From Sclerotiophoma versabilis (taxonomy: Eukaryota; Ascomycota; Dothideomycetes; Pleosporales; Didymellaceae), in the NCBI GenBank assembly GCA_012274445.1, contig JAAROD010000076.1:1-64000 (forward strand): a stretch of DNA of 64,000 nt, given 5' to 3'. The position numbers were made by a program, and so were the translations under genes. The notes beneath the pieces are model-generated. The model saw nothing but the letters and a program-made list of their open reading frames with translations, was not told where the DNA came from and searched no databases. Below are positions 45,174 through 55,567 of the stretch, piece by piece. The number at the start of each line of letters is the position of its first letter. Position 1 is the first letter of the stretch.

Positions 45174-46865
45174 GATGAATTGCGCGGACCTCCACCTCCG
45201 TCAGAAGGACTTGTGATAGAGTTGAGGTCCAGATAGAGTTGCGACCTCAATGCAGCCGCTGCGATAGTTTGACCTTAAGTGGGAACCAGTGGAGCGGACA
45301 CGCTGCACGTTCTGGAATTTCTTGAAACCGTACTGGGGTCATATACATATAATCCACGGCGTGCTTATCTTTATCTGAGCGTTCATAGCTCCAGGCTGAA
45401 TTGTGTCTGCATACAACGCCTACATCTCGCGATCGTCATACAGGTTGACGTTTTAAGTCTTGGGTTACATGGCAGCCAGATAGTCGGTAACTTCTATCAA
45501 CGCTGAGTGGTCGAAAAGTACCCAATCAGGAAGGTCAAGCAATTGCTCTGGTAAAGCTCTCTTGGTATGCGCTATGAGCGGTGCGCAAAGTGGTCAGCCC
45601 CGATGTCGTGATCGCTCGGCGTAATTCGTCTACCGTAAAAGCGCAAAGAGCACCTTGGCGACTGCAAACAACCACACTGTCTGGCTGAAATTCTTTGTAG
45701 GTGGCTGTGGCAATTGCTTGTCGTTCACGACATGGTTGTTTGAGATAGGAGCTGGACACGTCTGAGGAAGGTGCTCGAGTCCTTGCAAGAATGGCACGGT
45801 GTGCGTGGAAGCAGCGGAACGTTGCCAAGTACTTGTTCCGCAGTCGTAATAGCTGCGCACCCATCTGGTCATCGCTTATTGTGCTGTAGAGACTTCAGGG
45901 CTTACAGCGCGTGGTTTTGGTTGCTGGCGAGCAGCCTCGCGTAAAATCACGCTACGCAGGCTTGAGAGTCTGAGACTGGGCACAACACCACCGCTCGTCC
46001 CTAAGCCGTCTTCAATCTCTGTCATACTTGATACTGTTCGCGACGCCTCCTACTATTTGCTGGAAAGCTCACAGTTATGCGACAATCATGAGCAGCTAAG
46101 GTGAAGCTCTCCAGCTTTAAAACGCGACCACAACTAGCGGCCTCCCAGTGGCCCGCAAAAGGGCGAACGATGCAGCGGACCAATTGCACCTGAATCAATT
46201 TAGCTATGTGAGGCCCTGTACAGGCGTCTCAATATGCTCTTGATGGGCTGGAGAGTAGAGAACATATCAAGCTTTGCCCACACACCTATGTAAAGCTTGG
46301 TTCACGCCACACAGCCACGACGCAGGAACGCGGATGAAATCAATCAATGGTATACGAGCCGTCTGTCGAAAGTTTCGACTTCGACACTGTCAAAAACGGG
46401 ACGAACGGGAGAGATTCGTAGGGCTCATCTCGCTTGAATCATTGAGCTTATTCAATCTAGTCGCTTATTGGTGGATCATCTACACACACACTGCCCACGA
46501 ACCCCATGCATGACTGTGGAGTTTCAAGCCACACCCCGCGTTTGGCAAGATCCTTGTGCTCCTCTATTGGACTGTGCACCGGACTGCGAGTCGCATATTT
46601 ATCTCTCGCGGCTCATTACGGTGCATTCGGCGGTTTTCAGGAGATTGTGCCTGCGCGTCCGAACGGCGGCGATCACAGGCACCGAGAATCCTTGCACCAA
46701 GTTTCCTCTTCTCCCATATCCCGGGCCCCAGGATGAGCATGGGGACGGATAATCCGGGGCTATATAAGACATGGTGCCCAGACATCTGTCAAGAGCCTGC
46801 GCATCTTGTCCTTGCAAGATCCACATCCATCAAGTTTTGCTTCGGCACACAAGCACCAATTCAAG
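45174..46865. other. Intergenic region, divergent promoters of the permease and pectin methylesterase
   Basis: This 1.7-kb region lies between divergent genes. I see no gene in it. Confidence 0.55.
46761..46768 (+). promoter_or_regulatory. TATA box of the pectin methylesterase gene
   Basis: TATATAAG in a GC-rich context, 98 bp upstream of the start codon at 46,866. Confidence 0.6.
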
Positions 46866-48121
46866 ATGCGTCTAAGTTTCACACTTGCGTGTCTGCTCGA
46901 GGCATGCTCCGCGGTGTCAACAGTCAACCGTAAATCCTGCCAAAAACCAACAAAAAATCCTCTAGATGGCTGCCCCAAGAACACATTACTAGTCGGGCAT
47001 GGTCAAAGGTTCACAACCGTCCAGTCTGCGATATTGAGCTTGCCAAACAACACAGCTGCTTCGCATATCCTCATACTCCCCGGCAACTACACCGAGCAAG
47101 TCAATGTCACTCGCTCGGGCCCAGTGTATCTTTACGGCCAGACCGGTTACCCGAATGACCAGACCAAGAACATGGTCAATATTATCTGGCACAATGCTAC
47201 TGGAAGTGGCATCGTACCCAACGTCGACAATGCCTACACGTCTACACTCACAGTAGCACCCACGTTCAACTCTAGCACGACCGGCAGCGGGCCAACTGGC
47301 AACCCCGTTCCAGCGGACACTCCCTTCGGTAACACCGATTTCAGAGCCTACAACCTGAACTTTGTCAATGACTACAAGCCATTTACTGCTGGCCCTTCGC
47401 TTGCCGTGTCGGTGAGCTACGCCAATACTGGCTTCTACTTTTGTGGATTTTACTCGTACCAAGACACAGTAAGCACCACCACATTCAGTCAACCCTGCTG
47501 AACTAACCCCAGTCCCAGGTCTATGTCGGCAAGCTTGGCAACGCATATTTCTACAAGAATGAGATCGCTGGTCAGACGGACTTCCTCTACGGTTTCGGTA
47601 CTGCATGGATCCAGTCAAGCTTATTGACACTTCGCAACTGCGGTGGAGGCATTACGGCCTGGAAGGGCACAAACACGACCTTTGTCAACAAATATGTACG
47701 TACTAAGTTTCCATTCGCTATACCTCGTACTGACTGGCATAAGGGCGTCTACATCCACGACTCGAAGGTTCAGAAGGCTAATTCTTCTCTTGCAATAACC
47801 GGCCTGTGTGCTCTTGGCCGCCCTTGGAACGCTCTACATCGCTCAATCTTCGCCAATACTTACCTTGACGACTCGATTCAACCTGGTGGATACATCAAAT
47901 GGAGCGCTACAGACACCCGTGTCAACGCCAACACGACCATGGCAGAGTACAAAACCTACGGGCCAGGGTTTAATGCTACTGGAAGAGCTGCCAGCAACGT
48001 CACTATTGTCATGAACCAGAAGCAGTATGAGCCGTACTCAACAGTCGACAAGGTCTTCCAGCATCCATTCTCCAGTAAGGGTGGGAACACTGCGTGGATT
48101 GATCAGGATCCGGAACGATGA
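46866..48121 (+). CDS. Secreted pectin methylesterase, CE8
   Basis: Three exons (46,866-47,468, 47,519-47,695, 47,744-48,121; introns of 50 and 48 bp) encode 385 residues. The enzyme removes methyl groups from pectin outside the cell. A signal peptide covers about residues 1-17. Catalytic blocks of the beta-helix are all present: SYQDT with D200 (acid/base), QTDFLYG with D222 (nucleophile) and LGRPW with R286. The first intron separates D200 from D222, so splicing is needed for an active enzyme. AILSLPNNTAASHILILPGNY near residues 55-75 is the usual start of the fold. The product would make pectin accessible to the GH28 enzyme encoded 4.8 kb upstream. The protein lacks any membrane anchor. 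Confidence 0.93.
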
Positions 48122-49451
48122 GTGTGTGTACACTTCATACAGTTCAAGGAGAATCGATATTGCCATCGAGCTTGACTGGATCGTAAATGAACTCCTTTGA
48201 CCTCATCATTTTGCCTTCACAAAACAAACTTATGGCTCTGTGATGCTCAAGAAATAACAGAATAATTGCAGTTTCCCGTTCCGCAAGTCAGTCGCTTCGG
48301 GCTCTGCCGCAAGCCGACTTTGCGCCATGACGTCAGTCACAAGCCGAGCGCAACAACATCTTCCCAAATTTTGACAAACATGCTAGGCCTTTATTGAAGT
48401 ACATTCGGAGATGCTGGATTGTTGAGGATGAGGCCGAGCCAGAATGTAGATGGGCCCGAAGGCAAAGCATGTCACATTGCCCTGCCCACTATAAATACTC
48501 ATCTCTTTCCTTACTCCTCTTGTTCTGCGCACACAGCGCAGCAAATTGACATAGAACTCAACATAACAGTTCCGTGAAAAATTGACATCGTGATATCTCC
48601 AACTTGAATACAGTGAAGACAGGAACATCTTCTGTCATAGAAGCTGACGAACGAAGGAGCAGCGGTACGAAAGGCGCCCCATGATGATAAACTCAACACT
48701 GTAAATTTCCCGGTGCATTCACTGCAGAAATAGCGTGCCCACCAGCTGTTCTGCCTAATTCTTGTGGAGATGAAGTTTACATGTGCCCTTCGTAAGTGTG
48801 CTCGTGCACGCACTCTGCACGAACCAACTACGAACTCCACCGGACTTAACAGCGCAGACTCTGGCTCAAACCACCCCTGAGGTCAGTGTGAATACTTCTT
48901 GATATGCCTTTATCTCCAACAAAGCGCTATCCGCAGCCAGTCATTCCACGCTCGTGCCTTCAACAGTCGCAAGGTGTCCGTCTAGCTAAAGAGCACCCTG
49001 TTATTTCTCATCCAATGATTGAATAACCTGATTCAAGACATGCAATGACCGGTTGGAGTAAGAAAGCAGCGCGTCTTGTGTAGTCTACACGGGTACGAGG
49101 CGTGTTCGACCACATCTTTGAGAATGGCTTGCTACCCCTATGCCACAGCCAAGGTAGGCAGGGTATGGTCACGATAGGCGAGTCATTTTGTGAAGGATGC
49201 ACAGCAACGCAGCAATTGGATTTACCGGGCCAGATATTAAACACTTTTAGAGCCGAGAAGATTTACGAACCGTTGCAGGTCAAGCAAGCTACATGATGGA
49301 CTAATGTTTTACAATAAGATAATTGATGTCAGATCAAACATGAAAAGATAGGCAGCCTTCGGCTAGTTTAGTACTATTTGAATCATACTAGAGCCATGGT
49401 TTCCCTCAGATCACCATCATACAAGGACAAACAATCGTCTCGCTGATACGC
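48122..49451. other. Intergenic, convergent 3' ends
   Basis: This 1.33-kb region separates the pectin methylesterase (+) and deaminase (-) genes. Short ORFs (for example 48,511-48,840) show no domain. Confidence 0.5.
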
Positions 49452-51227
49452 CTAAACACACCATTTCAGCTCGATCTTCAGATCGAAGTGAAGATTGACT
49501 GCCTGCGTGAACATCTCACAATCTTTGCAAACCTCGTTGCTGCTTAGAATGATCACATGCTTTAGTGATACGGAAGGCATATTTTCACTAAGCTCCATCA
49601 AATGCTCTTCCTGTTGCTCTCTTCTTAACATCTCGGCTTCTCTTACTTGCAGTGCTCGCATCGCGGCAACTTCGCTGTCCGCCTCGAGCTCTTTGAGCAT
49701 CTCCGTAGTATTCGTGATGGCTTTGCTTAGCTGTTCGTCGTCGTCCTTCTCACCCTTGTAGCACGTGTTGAGGTAGTCCATATTCAATTTCCGCTGTTGA
49801 ATTTCCGTATCACACACCTTCGCCCACGCATCTGACGTCTTCTTGGCGCCTTCAAGAGAGTTTCTCACATCTTCTAGAGCTTTTTGTACATCAGAACTGT
49901 ATGTTCGATCCTCTTCCGTGAACACGTGTTTGTTTACGAAGTATGCGATCAGCTTCTTTTCCGCGTGGGACGCGTGATATCTGCCCCGCCATCCCTGGTC
50001 GTATTCATGATAAGGTAGTTTGTGACCAACCTCGTTTGCAATCGAAAAAACACGAACTATCCAAGAGGGTTCTCCTGCAACGTCCATTGGGAGTGCATCA
50101 TGGCGCCATCCGCTTGTAGCCGAGATCCGAACGAACTGAATCCCGCGATCAAGCTCAGCTGCGGTTTGTGAAATTCTTCGGACTTGGTACGTTCGAATTG
50201 GGCCATGCAGAGTTATCGTATGTTTCTCTGGAGACTTTTTGAACACATAGTTCTCAAGTGCAGTCCCCGTTCCTGGCCCTGTATACCTTCGCTCTGTCTC
50301 AACGATGGGTCCGAGCATAATAGTGATTTGTTTTCGATTGCGGTCACATGCGTGTACATCGTGTTCAGCGGCCTCCTCCGATCGAAGGTACCTTTCTTGC
50401 TTGTTCTTGGCGGTAGGCTGCGCCAGATCAGATGCACTGCGACCTTCGTAATCTCGCAGGCTATGGTCGGCTTGAGCTTTGAGCAGTGCTCTGGCACTTA
50501 TCAATCTACCCCAGAGTGCTGCCTCCATGAGTGGTGTGCGACCATGGTCGTTGCTTGCGTTCACATCTGCCTTATGTTCCAATAGCAACGATAACATTTC
50601 AGGGTGTCGTTCTGCCGCAGCCATAATGAGAACGGTGTCTCCAGTCTCCTTTCTGCCATACAAGAACAGTTCCCGTTCGGTGGAGGTTTTGAGATACTTC
50701 TCCACAGCTCGAACGTCGCCATCGATGCACTTCATCAACGCGTAGCACATTCTCTCGCAAGGTTCATCCAACCCCATGTCCTCTGTTTCAGCTGTCGCGG
50801 TAAGCTCTTTGGCGTCTTTGCGAAGATTCATACCTGGCCTTGGCCCCTGTCTTATTCCCTGCACAGGTCTCGGCTCAGGAAACTTTTCGGCAATCTTCGA
50901 GTCTTCAACACCAACTTTGACAAACAGTGCCTTCCTTTTGTTGATCTCATAGGCACAAAATCCCTTCTCTTCATCTACAGGATACCTAAACTCATAGTTA
51001 CACCATTCTTCGCCTTCACAGTGCGATACCCGAAACCCTGGCAACCTGGTTCCGTGCATATGAATCCTTTCGCACGCAGGGCACATGACGTAGGCATTGG
51101 CTTTGTTCCAGAAGAGTACGTCTATTTTAGGATAATGCGATGACTTGCGTCCATCACGGGGGTAAGGGCTCGGATCACATGAAGCCGCCTTAGAAGGCTG
51201 CGTATGACTGCCTCGATGTGTGAGCAT
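49452..51227 (-). CDS. Ankyrin-repeat protein with DYW-like nucleic acid deaminase domain
   Basis: Intronless gene for 591 residues. Four parts are visible. Residues 33-105 hold a Cys/His cluster (CPAC at 49-52, HMH at 56-58, HC at 69-70, C76, C91) that may bind zinc. Residues about 160-270 contain ankyrin repeats (GDTVLIMAAAERHPEMLSLL; DHGRTPLMEAALWGRLISA). Residues about 300-400 are a less familiar beta-rich region. The C-terminus has a cytidine-deaminase-type zinc site: HASHAEKKLIAYF with H421-A-E423, and VCKDCEMF with C567 and C570. HxEK followed by CxDC most resembles the DYW deaminase family of plant RNA-editing PPR proteins, related forms of which are reported in ascomycetes. Between the two halves sits a charged helical insertion of more than 100 residues, much longer than the usual spacing. 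Deamination of C to U in RNA or DNA is inferred; the substrate is unknown. No signal peptide. Confidence 0.75.
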   Translation of the reverse strand: MLTHRGSHTQPSKAASCDPSPYPRDGRKSSHYPKIDVLFWNKANAYVMCPACERIHMHGTRLPGFRVSHCEGEEWCNYEFRYPVDEEKGFCAYEINKRKALFVKVGVEDSKIAEKFPEPRPVQGIRQGPRPGMNLRKDAKELTATAETEDMGLDEPCERMCYALMKCIDGDVRAVEKYLKTSTERELFLYGRKETGDTVLIMAAAERHPEMLSLLLEHKADVNASNDHGRTPLMEAALWGRLISARALLKAQADHSLRDYEGRSASDLAQPTAKNKQERYLRSEEAAEHDVHACDRNRKQITIMLGPIVETERRYTGPGTGTALENYVFKKSPEKHTITLHGPIRTYQVRRISQTAAELDRGIQFVRISATSGWRHDALPMDVAGEPSWIVRVFSIANEVGHKLPYHEYDQGWRGRYHASHAEKKLIAYFVNKHVFTEEDRTYSSDVQKALEDVRNSLEGAKKTSDAWAKVCDTEIQQRKLNMDYLNTCYKGEKDDDEQLSKAITNTTEMLKELEADSEVAAMRALQVREAEMLRREQQEEHLMELSENMPSVSLKHVIILSSNEVCKDCEMFTQAVNLHFDLKIELKWCV

Positions 51228-53398
51228 GCTTCTCTATCAAGACTGCTGTATTATTTCAGGTAATTATGGGGTGAATGTTGTATGAAGGGCGGAGCTGATC
51301 AGCCAGGCTGAAGAACCAGAGAAAGCGGGGTTGGTCACACGATGGCGCAGCATGTGGGCGAAACTTTCCTTATTGGTCTCTGCAAGCTCTACTTTGAAGG
51401 TGACCTCAAGCATACATATAACAATCGCGTCTCTTGCATGTGCTTGTATATTTCAGCCACTCGGACTTGTGCAGTGCGTCTCACGTTATGGGCTGTTGTG
51501 ACTAGCATGCGGCTGGCGTCACCTTAATTCACATACATTGACAAGTCTACACCTCTACGACTTATCGATCTGCCGAGCCATAGTCTCTAATAAGAAATTT
51601 TGACTTCAACGACGGTACTGGTGCGTGGAACTAAGTCGCAGTGATGCCGCAGCAGCGACACTTGTGTACGACTCCAACGAAGATACCACCTTGACCACTA
51701 TATCCGGCTTTGTAGCAACTAGGTCTTCTAGCACGCTCCAGGATTTGAAGTCATGGATGATGCTGAGACATAAGTGATCTGGAAGAATGAATGTCAACTT
51801 CTCGAACTTGGCAATGCGAGTTAGCTTCCACGCAAGCAGGGTATAAAGGTGTTTTCATGCTATCGCCCGGCCTTGCTGCGAGTAGAAGGGCAACAGAAGT
51901 ATGGGCTGACTGATTTTGTCATCCTCTCTAATGCGTAGCTAGTTTCGAGACTTCGGATCAGTGGCATAATAGCTGCGGTCTCAAAAATGAAAGGGCATGG
52001 CAACTATTAGGCTGGTCAGCTATTGCCAACATTCGAGAGGAATGGTATGGAAGAAAGCCAATGCTAGGATATACCTGTTGATACCGGACTGGCTTGAGGT
52101 ACTAAAGAGAAGTGCGCCACGCACTCACTACACATGTGTCAGCCACTGAGACGTCTACAGAAGCCCCTAGCGCTTCATTAACGCGCATCATATCCTTCGC
52201 TCCAGCTGGGACCGCAAATCAACGCAGCGGTCGAATGACGACAGGCTTGTGATAAACTCTTGTAAATGGTTCGCTATGACGCTGTGAGCATACCACGCCC
52301 ATGCATTCCCACCAAAAGAAAACAAGTGCAAAACAAAGAGCATTGAACTATTCTAAGATACATTGGAACTAGTAGTTTATCAATGCTCTTCATTTAGCCT
52401 ACGGTGACTCAGATAGACGTCGAAAGTAACCGGTCAATGCGTGTGCTATACAAAGCTACAGACCACTATCAGCGCAACGAATGCTCCAAATCGCTCACCT
52501 GTAGGACCTTCGACTGTCACAGGAACTACGCTTTCAGGTTGGTGACCTGGCCCGCAGTGTGGAAGACTTATGCAGCATGCTGTTGCCTGCAATTAACTCA
52601 AGCACGTCCATGTCTTTCGTACGCAAGTCAATCTACCCCATCGTCCGGCCAGCGCAAGACGCCAAGATCGCCTCCTGAATATTCTGAATTGTCAAGTTAA
52701 ATGCAATGTAAAATAGAAGCTCGGAGGACAGACTCTACAATTCAGGTGTATGTAACAAAAGAATAACTAAAACACCAGCAAATGCAGTATCCATGGCTTC
52801 ACGAGAGCCCGTGAGAGACGCACGTCCTAATCTTCACTTAAGTGCTAGAAATTTAGTTGTTTCTTTCAAGCGCTCGCCGGGGATCGACATTACACTAGTA
52901 TTCTGGAGTAAGTAAGTTGCCAACCGAGGAAGAAACAAAGTAGATGAGTGCCCAGAACTCTATTTCAGACACCTGCCATCTTCGGACATCACAAGCCATC
53001 TTGTGTGACCTGAGGCTTTAACTTAGTGGGTTCAAGGAGAGAGAGATTGAACAAACTTTGCCAATGCAGCTTTGTATATCAACCCCTCAGGCAGACTTGC
53101 CTACGAAGTGTGCCAAAGACTGAGTGGATTTTGCCTTTCAATGGGTCGCTAACCCAATATTCGCGACGGCGTCCTAGGTTTGGTGTACAGACTCGTGATT
53201 CGGAGCGCGCGATGCGGAGTCGCGATGTTTCAGTTTTACACCGTCCGCTCTTCATCAGGCAAGCCGATCTCGACCCTTGGCCGATGTGACATTGAGGAAG
53301 CAGAATCATGATGGCTTGCAGGTCAAGTCATCTATATCAGAGCACCGTTGATGGTAGGATTATTTGTGTCAAGATGAAAGCATCAATTCCTCGACAAT
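51228..53398. other. Gene-free interval
   Basis: This 2.2-kb interval holds only small scattered ORFs without domains (for example 52,404-52,700). It contains the deaminase promoter and the upstream region of the broken GH5 gene. Confidence 0.55.
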
Positions 53399-54586
53399 CA
53401 TGAAGTTCTCCACTCTGCTTACCGGAGCATTCTTTGACCTCACGTCTTCTGGCATGACCTACGGGGCCAGATCGTTCTCTGGCTCCAACCTGTAGTATGC
53501 AGTCGGTTTGAAGGAAACAGACCAAACCACCCCTCCTTGAGGGCTTGGAGAGCGCTGGGGTCAAGGTACTACGCGTGTGGCTCGATGGTAAGGTCCACTC
53601 CTCACCTCTCATACATCACTACTGACAAAGCTTCCAGGTCAGTCTGAGACCACCAAAGGCACGCCCATAGATCCCTTCCCTGCCCTCCATGGAGATTCTC
53701 CGTCAGCTTGGAACAACACCGTACTCAACCGCCTCGACAAGTTCATGGTAAAAGCAAACAGCTATGGCATCAAACTCTTGGCCTCCATCCATAGCTACAA
53801 CGCCTTCGAGGGTAACAAAGACTTCTACGGGAAATGGTATGGTACAGGATGTTTCTACACCAATAGCGACGCCATTACACATTTCAAGGACCGTATTGCG
53901 CACCTGCTTGCACGCGTTAATCCTGCCAACGGCAAGACATGGGCGCAGAGCTCGGAGTACATCTTCGCGTTTGAGGCGCAGAATGAATCAATGCACCCTC
54001 AGGTATGTAACTGCTTCATCCAAACGAGCAAAGCATAACTGACGCAGCACTACAGGGCAACGCAGCAGTGCTAGCATCCTGGCAATGCACAATGGTTCAG
54101 TCCCTCAAGTCTGAACTTTCATGCAATACCAATATCCTCGTTACCACCGGCGGCGGCGCCTACTTGAATAACTCCCTTTTCGACCCATACTTCTCCTGTG
54201 ATGCGCTTGACGTTCTCACCATTCACGCATACGGTGTAGCTGACTTCGGCACCACACAGCTGAAGATCCACGTTGACCACGCCATATGCTCGAACAAGGA
54301 GCTCATCATGCAGGAGTGGGGTGCTTGCTACACTGATGCTCCGAACGAGAACTGCATTGGCGACAGCCCTATCAGTACCGGTGCTCGAGATGCGAACATC
54401 AAAAAATGGGCAGCGCAGATCGACGCTGCCGGTATTCCGTGGTTCTACTGGCGGATTTTGCCGAACTCAGATCCGCATCAGGATTGGGATTACGAGATTG
54501 GGATTAACGATATCAGTTGGGACACGTTGAAGCAGGCTGGCTTGGCAGCTGGGAGTGCCGAAAGTGCATTTGACTTTGGGCAGTAG
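53399..54586 (+). pseudogene. GH5 glycoside hydrolase (cellulase-family), broken in exon 1
   Basis: The exon structure is 53,399-53,587, 53,638-54,002 and 54,056-54,586, with 50- and 53-bp introns of consensus form. Exons 2 and 3 read cleanly as a fungal GH5 enzyme: YGIKLLASIHSYNAF, then FAFEAQNESM (catalytic acid/base Glu in the NE pair), ILVTTGGGAY, LTIHAYG, and LIMQEWG (nucleophile Glu), ending DFGQ. Exon 1 begins with a signal-like MKFSTLLTGAFF but has two lesions. A TAG stop at 53,493-53,495 sits where the family has Tyr (SNL*YAVGL). A C run of four at 53,530-53,533 shifts the frame by one base before LLEGLESAGVKVLRVWLDG. Together they prevent a full-length product. The substrate is probably a beta-1,4-glucan or mannan. 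Sequencing error cannot be excluded for either lesion, but both together argue for a pseudogene. Confidence 0.75.
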
Positions 54587-55567
54587 CTTCTTTGAAAGGG
54601 TAGGGCATCTCTGGATCACGAATGTGCTTTTCATGGTGCTGATATCAATGATTCTGATGGGGACCGAAATTTTTATGCTTGAGCGTAGTTTTTGATATCG
54701 ATTTAGTGGTCGGTAGTGATTTGGGGGCCCATAACAACACTATCTTGTCTTGTTCCACTTCCATCGTAAATGCGACTGCAAGGCTGGATGTTGCGACTAA
54801 TATCAGCAGGAAGTTAATATCTGCTGGGACCTGTATGATGTATTGCACTTCCTGGTTTCTCAACTTTTGTGATGGCAAGGCTGAAAACATCTCTGCCCCT
54901 CTCTCTCCTCACGCCCCAGCCGCTAGTCCGACACCAACCAGTGGCATGTGGCACGCACAGTACTTAGTGGCCACACCTGTCTTCCACCAACATGCACTCT
55001 TGCAAATCATGTCAACAATCATCCCACTTCCTGCTATGCAAAGTCTCACATTTCCACCATATGCATCGTTCTGCGGTGTCGTGCGCTTCCTGGGCAGTGG
55101 CAAGGCTGAGAATTGCATCTTGGCCCCCAACATTGATACAATATTGAGAACGCTGATGTTTGGCTGATAAGATTGCCGTCTCCTAAGCGATGATGCAGGT
55201 GCGATCCTTCATACGAGCTCCTGCATCAGGCTGGAGTTGGTCGGCTCAGCCTGCTCACTGCATCCGCTGACCTAGATATATATGTGGTGGCTGCGCTCTG
55301 CAAGGCTACCCTTCAGTCTGCACTTCATCTTCTACCAACGGACTGAATGTTGGTGAATATATATTAAACCAAAACGGCCAGCAACAACCAGCTACAAGGC
55401 GTTCCACAATCGTTGCCAAAGCTTCAATTATTGACCGCAGCGTCATGTACCCTATTCTACCCGGGGGCTCCGTCGATGATGACATCTATATAGGATTTTG
55501 GATTAACCATTCGCTTGGAAAGTTCCATGCTGCAACCACAACACTAGACTAGCGTTGGTGGAACATT
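54587..55567. other. Intergenic
   Basis: This 0.98-kb spacer between the GH5 pseudogene and the membrane-protein gene contains no recognised gene. Confidence 0.5.
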
